A stretch of 64,000 nucleotides of DNA, from the NCBI GenBank assembly GCA_964518905.1, contig CAZFJL010000025.1, positions 1 to 64,000 of the forward strand, in the 5' to 3' direction. Each line of letters starts with the position of its first letter. Position 1 is the stretch's first letter. The notes under the pieces were generated by a model, which saw nothing but the letters and a program-made list of their open reading frames with translations, did no database searches and was not told the origin of the DNA. Both the position numbers and the translations under genes were made by a program. The stretch is from RDYZ01 sp964518905 (GTDB taxonomy: Bacteria; Cyanobacteriota; Cyanobacteriia; Cyanobacteriales; Geitlerinemataceae). Shown here one piece after another: positions 1-8,163 of the stretch.

Positions 1-2740
1 GAGCAGCGTCCCGGCGGAAATCGGACAACTCTCACAGCTCACAACGCTTAACCTCGGCTATAACCAACTGAGCAGCGTCCCGGCGGAAATCGGACAACTC
101 TCACAGCTCACCACGCTAGACCTCAGCTTTAACCAACTGAGCAGCGTCCCGGCGGAAATCGGACAACTCTCACAGCTCACAACGCTTAACCTCTTCAATA
201 ACCAACTGAGCAGCGTCCCGGCGGAAATCGCACAACTCTCACAGCTCACCTCGCTTAACCTCTTCAATAACCAACTGAGCAGCGTCCCGGCGGAAATCGC
301 ACAACTCTCACAGCTCACCACGCTAGACCTCAGCTCTAACCAACAGAGCAGCGTCCCGGCGGAAATCGCACAACTATCACAGCTCACCTCGCTAGACCTC
401 CGCTCTAACCAACTGAGCAGCCTCCCAGAGTGGATTCGGGATTTACCCAACCTTGACAAACTGTATTTACTCGGAAACCCGATCGCCATCCCCCCCGAAA
501 TCCTGATCGGCAGGAATGAATACAAAGCAGGCGACCTCGAAACCATCCTCAAATTCGCCTTCACGCCACCCAGCGAGTCTAAACCCCTCTACGAAGCCAA
601 ACTCATCCTCGTCGGCGACGGCGGCGCAGGCAAAACCACCCTCGCCAACAAACTCCAAAACCCCGACTACCAACTGACAACCACGATCGAGGACTACGAC
701 TGGACACGCGGCATCGACATCCTCCCCTGGGAAATCCAACACCCCAGCGGCCACCCCTACCGCGTCAACATCTGGGACTTCGGCGGCCAGGACATCTACC
801 ACACCACCCACCAATTTTTCCTCTCCAGCCGCTCCGTCTACGTCCTCGTTCACGACAACCGCCAAGGCAAAACCGACTTTCAATACTGGCAAAAAAACAT
901 TCGCCTGCTCGGCGGCAACAGCCCGATCATTATCGTCAAAAACCAAAAAGGCGACTGCACCCTCGATGAATCCGCCTTTCAGCTCGATAACCTCGATAAC
1001 GTCACCATCTGCACCACTAACCTCGCCACCAACGCCGGACTCGACGACGTTCGCCGCGCGATCGAACACGCCCTCTGTCACCTCGATCGTGTCGGCGAAC
1101 CGCTGCCCCTCGCCTGGGCAAACATCCGCGCCATCCTCCAAAACCTCTCGCAAAACCGCAACTACATCGACGAATACGACTACATCGGCTACTGCCAAAA
1201 AGAAGGCTTGACCGATCGCGCCGAGATGCGAGCCGCCAGCCACTTTTTCCACGAGCTAGGCATCTGCCTCCACTTCCAAAACGAACAAAACGCCACCCTC
1301 TGCGAAGCCGGTCCGCTCGATCGAACCCTCATCCTCAAACCAACCTGGGCAACCGACGCGATCTACAAAATCTACGACGACGACGATGTCCAGAAGAAAA
1401 ACTGCGGACGCTTCGATGACGCCAAACTCCACGAAATCTGGAACACCGGCGACGATGCCGACAAACGGCGCGAACTGCTCGCCCTCATGCAAAAATTCCA
1501 GCTTTGCTACACCCTGCCCGACAGCCCCGGCAACTACATCGCCCCCACCTTCCTCAGCCCCGATCCGCCGGACTATCTCCAAACCTGGGACACGATCGAC
1601 AACCTGACCCTGCGTTTCTTCTACCCGTTTAAACCCAAGCGGCTCTTTCTCAACTTCATCGTCACCATGCACGACAAAATCGACGAACAGCGCCTCATGT
1701 GGCGGCACGGCGTCGTCTTGAAAGACCCCAGCAGCGACGTTCGCGCCGAAGTCATCGAAGATCGCGACTATCGCAACGCCGAGATTAAGATTCGCGTCTC
1801 CGGGACGGGCGACAAACGTCGCTTTTTACAGCTTGTCGCCTTTCAGCTTCAGGACATCCAAAACCGCTACGGCAACGCCAACCAGTTTAAATACACCACC
1901 CAAATCCCCTGCAATTGCAGCGAGTGCGACGGCAACCCAGAACCGCACTTTTTCAAGTGGGAAACGCTCGAACGGTATTACAACAAAGGCATTACCGAAG
2001 ATCGCTGTGAAGCAAGCCTAGAGATGGTCAATATTGTTTCGTTGATCGACAATATTTCCACCTGGCGCAGCGATCGGGCGAAACGTGATGATCGCGATCG
2101 CAAAGCCGAGGCAGACGGGCGATCGAACCTTTTTCCCTCACCCGAACTGCAACGCGATCAGCCAATCGCAATTCATAATCACAACTATTTCAACCCCCAA
2201 CAAACCATGACCCAAAACACTGGTGAAACCATCAACACCGGCGGCGGTGACTACAACGAAAACAACATCAGCGACAACGGCCAATACAGCAAAGGCGATA
2301 TCGTCAACGGCAACAAAATCACCCAAACCCACAGCGGCAGCGGTGACAACGTCGCAGGCGACAAAAACACCAGCATTACCAACAACCCCAGCCCCGCCGA
2401 AACCGCCGAACTCCTCAAAACCCTGCTCAAAGACCTCGACCTCAGCCCCACGCAAGATCCCAACAAACTCAACATCGAGCTAGTCGGAGAACTATGCGAC
2501 GCCCCCCGCGATTGGCAAAATCAACTCTGGGACTGGATGGACGCCGTAATCCGCAACCCTGACACCCGCGACGAAGCCATCAAAACCTTCGCCGAAATCC
2601 TCGGCTCCATCTTCGGCCTCCCCGGAACCATCACCGCCGGAGCCTTCAAAGTCGGCTACACCGCCCTCACCAAAGCCAAAGGCAAACGCAACGAACTCCC
2701 CCCCGACTACGAAAACCCCTTCGATGCATCCAGCCTGTAA
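1..2740 (+). CDS. LRR-Roc-COR (ROCO family) GTPase, 5' end outside window
   Basis: The reading frame is open from base 2 to the stop at 2740 and continues from before the window. In order it encodes seven leucine-rich repeats of 23 residues (2 to about 480), a Roc GTPase domain (from about 595) with P-loop GDGGAGKTT and switch motif WDFGGQ, a COR-like region (about 1200-2050), a Gly/Asn-rich linker (about 2170-2390) and a helical C-terminus. ROCO proteins are large Ras-like GTPases that dimerise through COR. In bacteria their biological roles are mostly unknown. The usual G4 motif (N/TKxD) is replaced by VKNQKGD, so guanine specificity may be altered. The linker carries GDNVAGDKN-type words like those in bacterial NTPases linked to immunity or signalling. 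An internal TTG at 1208 is not a start, because the upstream frame is clearly coding. The family call is secure; the function is not known. Confidence 0.9.
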   Translation, partial: SSVPAEIGQLSQLTTLNLGYNQLSSVPAEIGQLSQLTTLDLSFNQLSSVPAEIGQLSQLTTLNLFNNQLSSVPAEIAQLSQLTSLNLFNNQLSSVPAEIAQLSQLTTLDLSSNQQSSVPAEIAQLSQLTSLDLRSNQLSSLPEWIRDLPNLDKLYLLGNPIAIPPEILIGRNEYKAGDLETILKFAFTPPSESKPLYEAKLILVGDGGAGKTTLANKLQNPDYQLTTTIEDYDWTRGIDILPWEIQHPSGHPYRVNIWDFGGQDIYHTTHQFFLSSRSVYVLVHDNRQGKTDFQYWQKNIRLLGGNSPIIIVKNQKGDCTLDESAFQLDNLDNVTICTTNLATNAGLDDVRRAIEHALCHLDRVGEPLPLAWANIRAILQNLSQNRNYIDEYDYIGYCQKEGLTDRAEMRAASHFFHELGICLHFQNEQNATLCEAGPLDRTLILKPTWATDAIYKIYDDDDVQKKNCGRFDDAKLHEIWNTGDDADKRRELLALMQKFQLCYTLPDSPGNYIAPTFLSPDPPDYLQTWDTIDNLTLRFFYPFKPKRLFLNFIVTMHDKIDEQRLMWRHGVVLKDPSSDVRAEVIEDRDYRNAEIKIRVSGTGDKRRFLQLVAFQLQDIQNRYGNANQFKYTTQIPCNCSECDGNPEPHFFKWETLERYYNKGITEDRCEASLEMVNIVSLIDNISTWRSDRAKRDDRDRKAEADGRSNLFPSPELQRDQPIAIHNHNYFNPQQTMTQNTGETINTGGGDYNENNISDNGQYSKGDIVNGNKITQTHSGSGDNVAGDKNTSITNNPSPAETAELLKTLLKDLDLSPTQDPNKLNIELVGELCDAPRDWQNQLWDWMDAVIRNPDTRDEAIKTFAEILGSIFGLPGTITAGAFKVGYTALTKAKGKRNELPPDYENPFDASSL
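2..484 (+). repeat. 69-bp tandem LRR-coding repeats
   Basis: Seven units with an exact 69-bp period begin at 2, 71, 140, 209, 278, 347 and 416. Each encodes a 23-residue leucine-rich repeat with core LSSVPAEI(G/A)QLSQLT. The first six are nearly identical at the DNA level, including third positions. The seventh is diverged and leads into the cap before the GTPase domain. The array continues upstream of the window. The near identity suggests recent duplication or gene conversion. Confidence 0.95.
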
Positions 2741-2881
2741 ATCATCGTTCTGAGACCGCTTTCGCAGCCCTTGACCCGCGATCGTTGGGCTTAAATCAAA
2801 ACGCAACAGCCACGATCGCACCCCCAAAGTGCGTTAGGCTGCATGGCGGTATTTCGATCGGGTTCGGCCTGGTTTAAAGCA

Positions 2882-4141
2882 ATGAGCGCGGAAATTATTT
2901 GTGTGGGAACCGAACTGCTGTTGGGCGACATCCTCAACGGCAACGCCCAATATTTAGCCCGCGAACTCGCAGACCTCGGGATTCCCCACTACTATCAAAC
3001 CGTCGTCGGCGACAACCCCGCCCGCATCCAACGCGCGATCGACATCGCCATCGATCGCGGCGCTCAAATCCTGATCTTCACCGGCGGCCTCGGCCCCACC
3101 CCCGACGACCTGACGATCGCCACGATCGCCGACCACTTCGACGCCCCCCTCCACGAACGCCCGGAAATCATCGCCGACATCGAAGCGAAATACCGCCAGC
3201 GCGATCGCGTCATGAACCCGAGCAACCGCAAACAAGCGCTCATCCCCGACGGAGCCGACGTCTTGCCCAACCCCGTCGGAACCGCTCCCGGCATCCTCTG
3301 GCAGCCGATCGACAACCTCTCGATCCTCACCTTTCCCGGCGTCCCCGCAGAAATGCGAGCCATGTGGACACAAACCGCGATTCCCTACCTAAAATCTCTG
3401 GGCTGGGGCGATCGGATCTTAGTCAGCGAAATGCTGAAATTTTGGGGCATTTCCGAATCCGTGCTAGCCGAGCGCGTCGGCGATCTGTTCAACTCGGAAA
3501 ATCCCACCGTCGCCCCCTACGCCAACTACGGCGAAGTGAAACTCCGCGTCGCCGCCCGTGCCACCACCGAAGCCGAAGGCCGATCGCTGATCGCCCCGAT
3601 CGCCGATCAGCTCAAACAGCTCGGCGCTCCCCACTACTATGGCAGCGATGACACCACCCTCGCCTCAGTGGTCGGCCAACAGCTACGCGATCGGGGTCAA
3701 ACCTTGGCGGTGGCGGAATCCTGTACCGGTGGCGGTCTCGGCCATCTGCTCACGGAAGTTCCCGGCAGTTCGGCCTATTTTTGGGGCGGGATCGTGTCCT
3801 ACGATAACGCCGTGAAGGTGAACGTGTTGGGGGTCGATCGCGACGATCTCGCGGCTCAGGGCGCGGTGTCCGAGGTGGTGGCGCGTCAAATGGCGGCGGG
3901 GGTACGCGAAAAACTGGGAACGGATTGGGGGGTCAGCGTCACCGGGATTGCGGGGCCGGGGGGTGGCACGGAGGAGAAGCCGGTGGGGCTGGTGTATCTC
4001 GGGCTGGCGTCGCCGGATGGTGCGACGACGAGTCAGGAGCTACGCCTAGGAGATACGCGCGGGCGCGAGTGGGTGCGGCGGGTGAGTGCGTACAGTGCGA
4101 TCGATTTCTTACGTCAGGCGTTGCGATCAATGTCGATTTAG
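2882..4141 (+). CDS. cinA: CinA-like protein with C-terminal nicotinamide-nucleotide amidase domain
   Basis: A 419-residue cytosolic protein of the CinA family. The N-terminal MoCF/COG1058 domain starts MSAEIICVGTELLLGD and has the motif GGLGPTPDDLT near residues 67-77. The C-terminal PncC-type domain (from about residue 265) has AVAESCTGG and TGIAGPGGG. The family acts in pyridine-nucleotide salvage: ADP-ribose pyrophosphatase plus NMN deamidase. I chose ATG 2882 because the family consensus begins there. An in-frame ATG at 2843 would add 13 residues with no family support. The gene stands alone between the ROCO gene and a 420-bp spacer. The old name, competence/damage-inducible, reflects genetic linkage elsewhere and is not evidence of function here. 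Confidence 0.93.
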   Translation: MSAEIICVGTELLLGDILNGNAQYLARELADLGIPHYYQTVVGDNPARIQRAIDIAIDRGAQILIFTGGLGPTPDDLTIATIADHFDAPLHERPEIIADIEAKYRQRDRVMNPSNRKQALIPDGADVLPNPVGTAPGILWQPIDNLSILTFPGVPAEMRAMWTQTAIPYLKSLGWGDRILVSEMLKFWGISESVLAERVGDLFNSENPTVAPYANYGEVKLRVAARATTEAEGRSLIAPIADQLKQLGAPHYYGSDDTTLASVVGQQLRDRGQTLAVAESCTGGGLGHLLTEVPGSSAYFWGGIVSYDNAVKVNVLGVDRDDLAAQGAVSEVVARQMAAGVREKLGTDWGVSVTGIAGPGGGTEEKPVGLVYLGLASPDGATTSQELRLGDTRGREWVRRVSAYSAIDFLRQALRSMSI

Positions 4142-4563
4142 GGGGCAACGCTTACCCTGAAACGGCTGAATTGACAACCGATGTGCAGTATTGGCGCAGT
4201 ATTTACACAGCCTTCATAAAGCATCGTTAATTTTGCGGATGACACTGCTCTAAGACTTAGTGAAATTCACGGTTTTCGGTTATTTATGAGCACGATAGGG
4301 TCATAGGGGATAACATTCTCGCTCGTCTGTAAATTTGTTAGAACTGACGCAAACGTCCGACTTTTGAACGATTTGCTGCCATTCTGAATCTGAGAAAAAT
4401 GCGAGCAGTCGGACTTCTAATCCATCTCGTATAAGTCCGGATCTGTCATGTTTGGTCAGAATTTTTGCCAGACTTAGAATTTAGCTCAAATTCGGAATTA
4501 ACGATTTTGTAGATGTTGCAGAGAGTGCAATCTTATCCACTCGCTCTACCCACTGCATGACAT
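4142..4563. other. intergenic spacer with degenerate GTCCGACTT repeat
   Basis: I see no gene in this 422-bp spacer. It contains AGAACTGACGCAAACGTCCGACTT-like sequence at about 4340-4362 and the inverse word AGTCGGACTTCT at about 4399-4410. Both are related to palindromic repeats near 7925, 10992, 42770 and 43015. The promoter of the CAP-domain gene should lie here, but no box is convincing. Confidence 0.45.
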
Positions 4564-6162
4564 ATGCTGCGACCCGATCGGCTTGGCTGGCTCCCTATTT
4601 TTAGTGCGCTAACGTTCGCCTCGATTACGACCCTCACGCCCGTTAAACCCATTACCCCGATCGCCCAGGCACTCCCCACCACGCCACCGGTCGCCCCATC
4701 CATCCATCTGGCTCGCACCGATCGCAGCGCCACCGATCTCGAACGCGACATCCTCGATCAGCTCAACCTGCTCCGTCAAGATCCCGCGAGCTATGCTGAT
4801 TGGCTCGAAACTCAGCGCGATTATTACAGCGTTGAGCGCGGTAGCTTTGTGCTGCGTTTGCCCGGTGAACAGGCGATCGCACTCTACGAAGGCGTGGCGG
4901 CACTGGACGAAGCGATCGCGACCCTGCGGCAACTCGATCGTCGTTCCCCGCTCAGTCTTTCGCCCGCATTGACTTACGGCGTCCAGGATTGGGTTGCGGT
5001 GATGGGATTGCGGGGACTACGCGGTGGCGCGGATCATCAGGGCAATGACCAGGGCTACTACACCCGCAAGTACGGACGCCGTCAGGGTGAAGGCTTTGGG
5101 ATTGATGCCTATCAGCGTCAGAGTGCGGAGGCGATCGTCATGGCCTGGGTGGTGAGTGATGGTGATCCGTTGCGATCGATCCGGACGGCGCTGCTCGATC
5201 CAGCGTTTCAAGTTATGGGTGTGGGCTGCGCGTCCCACAGTTCGCGTGACGTGATGTGCTCGATTTCGGTCGCGGAGGAGTTTATTGCGGATGATCCCGA
5301 TTTCGCGGCGATCGTGCCAGTTGAACCAGTTATTGAACCAGTGGTCGAACCAGTTATTGAACCGGTCGCAGAACCAGTGGCGGAACCGGTCGCCGTCACG
5401 ACGCCTGCGCCCGTCGTTGAACCTAAAAAACCCGACATTGAGACCGTTTCCGCATCTCAAAACTCGCGTTCAGACTCGCGCTCTGCGGCATTAACGACCC
5501 CACGGGAACCCGATACCCGGCAGCGCCTCAACCGTCCGAATCAGCTCGCCCCCGCCGATCGCCTCAGCTATAACCTCAACAATCCGCCACCATCGCCCGA
5601 AGCCAACGCCCGCGCGATCGTTGCCGAAACCAATCGGATGCGATCGAACCCCGCCGCCTATGCCGAAGAGCTGGTCGCCCTGCTCGATCGCTACAACGGC
5701 TACCAAATCGAACTGACCGAAATTGGCTTTTTGTACGAAACAGACGAAGGCGTCGCGCCGGTGTATGAAGCGATCGAGGTGCTACGCAACACCGATCCGC
5801 TACCCACACTCGACCATGTCGCCGGTCTCGAACAAGCCGCCCGCGATCACGTCGAAGATATGGGCGTCGTCGGTATGGTCGGCCATGTGGGAACCGATCT
5901 CAGTTTGCCCCGCGAGCGAGCGCAGCGCTACGGCACGATCGAGGATCTCCAGGGCGAAAATATCAGCTATCAGTACGATCCGCTCAATACTGCCCAGTGG
6001 CACGTCCTGATGCTGCTCGTGGATGACGGTGTGCCCGATCGCGGTCACCGCGAAACCTTGCTGAAGCCAGACTATCGCGTCACCGGGGTGGCCTGCGGCT
6101 ATCATGCCGGGTATCACAACATCTGCGTCATGACTTATGCCGATGGCTATACCGATGATTAA
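4564..6162 (+). CDS. exported protein with two CAP (SCP/PR1) domains
   Basis: A 532-residue protein with an N-terminal hydrophobic stretch that looks like a signal sequence, then a CAP domain (about 60-235), a low-complexity linker of E-P-V repeats (about 245-275) and a second CAP domain (about 345-530). The C-terminal copy keeps the CAP signatures GENISY, GHRETLL and two histidines of the putative metal site. The N-terminal copy keeps the fold pattern (EAIVMAW, LLDPAFQVMGVGC) but has SIR in place of the usual GHR and lacks the histidines, so it is probably structural. Bacterial CAP proteins are secreted or wall-associated and mostly uncharacterised. The ATG at 4564 has no good ribosome binding site but sits directly before the signal-like segment. 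Confidence 0.85.
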   Translation: MLRPDRLGWLPIFSALTFASITTLTPVKPITPIAQALPTTPPVAPSIHLARTDRSATDLERDILDQLNLLRQDPASYADWLETQRDYYSVERGSFVLRLPGEQAIALYEGVAALDEAIATLRQLDRRSPLSLSPALTYGVQDWVAVMGLRGLRGGADHQGNDQGYYTRKYGRRQGEGFGIDAYQRQSAEAIVMAWVVSDGDPLRSIRTALLDPAFQVMGVGCASHSSRDVMCSISVAEEFIADDPDFAAIVPVEPVIEPVVEPVIEPVAEPVAEPVAVTTPAPVVEPKKPDIETVSASQNSRSDSRSAALTTPREPDTRQRLNRPNQLAPADRLSYNLNNPPPSPEANARAIVAETNRMRSNPAAYAEELVALLDRYNGYQIELTEIGFLYETDEGVAPVYEAIEVLRNTDPLPTLDHVAGLEQAARDHVEDMGVVGMVGHVGTDLSLPRERAQRYGTIEDLQGENISYQYDPLNTAQWHVLMLLVDDGVPDRGHRETLLKPDYRVTGVACGYHAGYHNICVMTYADGYTDD

Positions 6163-6247
6163 AGTAGCTCACGCCAAATCTGGATCTTATGGGGTCGAAG
6201 TGGGGCTGGGGGATGAGGGCATTGATTGGGAGTATGCATTTGCCCTC

Positions 6248-6292
6248 GGGAGCGAAACCTTTGAGGTTTTTAAAACCTCAAAGGTCTGAAAT
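6248..6292 (+). repeat. dispersed palindromic repeat, family 1, copy A
   Basis: An imperfect palindrome centred at about 6271: ACCTTTGAGGTTTT followed by its inverse TAAAACCTCAAAGGT, flanked on the left by GGAGCGAA and on the right by CTGA. The same unit with flanks recurs in reverse orientation at 33681-33725 and 46951-46990, and as a decayed copy at 42661-42710. All four lie between genes. It lies about 120 bp upstream of surE. It could form a hairpin in RNA but has no strong T-run. Confidence 0.8.
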
Positions 6293-6411
6293 CACGGCTG
6301 ATTATCTTGGCTGACGCGCCCAAATCCTGCGCCAATGACGCCGCGATCGCCGATCGCGATCTATAAAAGAGAGGCTGTTTCGGCCTGTTGCATGGCAACG
6401 ACACGATTTTT

Positions 6412-7215
6412 ATGACCGTACGACTTCTGATCGGTAATGACGACGGTATCTTCGCCCCCGGTGTTCGCGCTCTGGCAAACGCGATGGCGATCGCCGGGTA
6501 TGAGGTGACGGTGGTGTGTCCCGATCGCGAGCGATCGGCCACCGGTCACAGCCTGACGATGCATGAACCGATTCGCGCCAATCGAGTCGAAGGTATTTTT
6601 CATCCTGATGTCACCGCCTGGAGTTGCTCCGGTACGCCCTCGGATTGCATCAAGCTGGCTCTGGGCGCTTTGCTCGATCGCTTTCCTGATTTTGTCCTCG
6701 CCGGGATCAATCAAGGCGGCAACACCGGAACCGATATCCTGTATTCCGGCACGGTTTCGGCGGCGATGGAAGGCACGATCGAAGGCATTCCCAGCATTGC
6801 CTTTAGTCTGGCGCACTACACGTCGCCTGATTTCGCTGCCGCCGCCGCCTTCGCCACGCGGCTAATGTCGCAACTTGTCGGCCAAACCTTGCCGGAGTCG
6901 TTTTTGCTGAACGTGAATATTCCCGGTGTGCCGCAGGAGCAAATCGTCGGGGTCAAACTGGCGCGGCAAGGGATTCGCCGCTATTCCGATATATTTCAGG
7001 AGCGCATCGACCCGCGCGGTAAAAACTACTATTGGCTCGCGGGCGAAGTGTTAACCGATGTGGATGATGGACGCGAGAGCGACGATTTGCATACGGATGT
7101 TTGGGCGATCGAGCATAACTATATTTCCTTAACACCCCTGCGATTTGAGCTGACCAGCTACCGCGAAGTCGATCAAATGCGAGGCTGGAACTGGGTCGAT
7201 GAGATGACCCGCTAG
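6412..7215 (+). CDS. surE: 5'/3'-nucleotidase SurE
   Basis: A 267-residue SurE phosphatase, which removes phosphate from nucleoside 5'- and 3'-monophosphates with a divalent metal. The metal-binding start LLIGNDDGIFAPG lies at residues 4-16. GTPSDCIKLAL and SGTVSAAMEG are the other family signatures. I placed the start at ATG 6412 because the conserved N-terminus follows directly; a TTG at 6388 would add eight unsupported residues. The gene is monocistronic. A cyanobacterial paralog is often seen, so the exact substrate preference cannot be told. Confidence 0.95.
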   Translation: MTVRLLIGNDDGIFAPGVRALANAMAIAGYEVTVVCPDRERSATGHSLTMHEPIRANRVEGIFHPDVTAWSCSGTPSDCIKLALGALLDRFPDFVLAGINQGGNTGTDILYSGTVSAAMEGTIEGIPSIAFSLAHYTSPDFAAAAAFATRLMSQLVGQTLPESFLLNVNIPGVPQEQIVGVKLARQGIRRYSDIFQERIDPRGKNYYWLAGEVLTDVDDGRESDDLHTDVWAIEHNYISLTPLRFELTSYREVDQMRGWNWVDEMTR

Positions 7216-7496
7216 CGCGATCGGTAGCGGCTACGTTCGCCAGTGAGATCGATCCCGTAGCTTTCGTGTGATCGTCCATGCGATCGCCAACACGATCGTT
7301 CATAACGATCGCCAAAATAATCGAGATTATACGGACATTGAGACCAAAATTATACGGATATCCTGTGCCCGCTGATCTTACGGAATGATAAGTCTCGTTA
7401 AATTTACGGTTCTAGGTCACTGCGAACCCTCTATCCGATCTCTACAGTGTAAATGCCTAGAGCGAGCTAACCTGTGCCTTGTGTGCCGCTGCCACC
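7216..7496. other. intergenic spacer after surE
   Basis: About 280 bp of mixed composition with several CGATCG words. No gene, RNA or convincing terminator is visible. Confidence 0.4.
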
Positions 7497-7853
7497 ATGC
7501 TTCACCCCAATTCTGACCGCACCTCTAATCGCGCCAACGAACGCACCGATCGCGGTAACCACCGATTTACGTTCAGCGCCTGCTCCATTGATCCCCAGCT
7601 TGCTCCCAGCGAACGCGACCACGCCGCGAAACCGTTTCGCTCAGATGCGATTGTCCGTAGTCTCGAAGCTGATTTCGCTGTCGATGATGCCAAACAAGCT
7701 GCGAGAGGTTCACGAGATGACGGCCTGATGTTATGCGTTGGCGCGATCGTCTCGGTGTTATCGATCGCGGCGCTGATTTCATCCCGTGCGCCCCTCTGTC
7801 AAACGATGCGATCCATCGCGATCGAATCCACCCAGGCCATGATGCAAAATTAA
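7497..7853 (+). CDS. hypothetical small membrane protein
   Basis: An open frame of 118 residues (an alternative start at 7479 adds six). The N-terminal part is polar; a single hydrophobic segment GLMLCVGAIVSVLSIAALIS near residues 75-95 looks like a membrane anchor. I do not recognise a family. No clear ribosome binding site precedes either start. Overlapping frames of similar length exist, so support rests on the hydrophobic segment and plausible residue composition only. Confidence 0.4.
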   Translation: MLHPNSDRTSNRANERTDRGNHRFTFSACSIDPQLAPSERDHAAKPFRSDAIVRSLEADFAVDDAKQAARGSRDDGLMLCVGAIVSVLSIAALISSRAPLCQTMRSIAIESTQAMMQN

Positions 7854-7902
7854 AGTCGAACGACGAACGCTCAAGCACCTTTAACGTCCAAAAAAGAACA
7901 AG

Positions 7903-7950
7903 CAGAACTTACGCAACAGGGCTTAGAAGTCCGACTTCTCATATTTTCCT
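7903..7950 (+). repeat. dispersed repeat, family 2 (AGAACTTACGCAA ... AGAAGTCCGACTTCT)
   Basis: The element starts AGAACTTACGCAA and ends in a perfect 6-bp palindrome, AGAAGT-CCG-ACTTCT, at 7925-7939. A second copy, beginning with the same 13 bases, is at 42996-43024 and a weak one at about 4340. The region 7854-8163 around it holds no gene I can support. Confidence 0.65.
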
Positions 7951-8163
7951 GAGAGCTTGAGCGGCGACGGCGGGCTAGAATATCATGTCGGAAACGCTCC
8001 GGTAAGAGACGTCTTGATCTGTTTCACAACGATGATCATGGCTGACCTGGAATCGTTGTTTTCCGAACAACCGTGAGACTCTGAAGCGATTCACCAATCG
8101 TGGCCCAGAGCTTGCGAGCATTTCACTGCTTTATTCTCGACTGTTCTCGCCACCGCCTTCGTT

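Noticed and set aside
1..484. Regular repeats resembling a CRISPR array
   Set aside because: The period of 69 bp has no unique spacers and is in frame with leucine-rich repeat coding; it is protein repeat DNA.
467..1252. 261-codon minus-strand frame inside the ROCO gene
   Set aside because: It is a shadow of the plus-strand coding frame, with repetitive Val/Gly/Asp composition and no family pattern.
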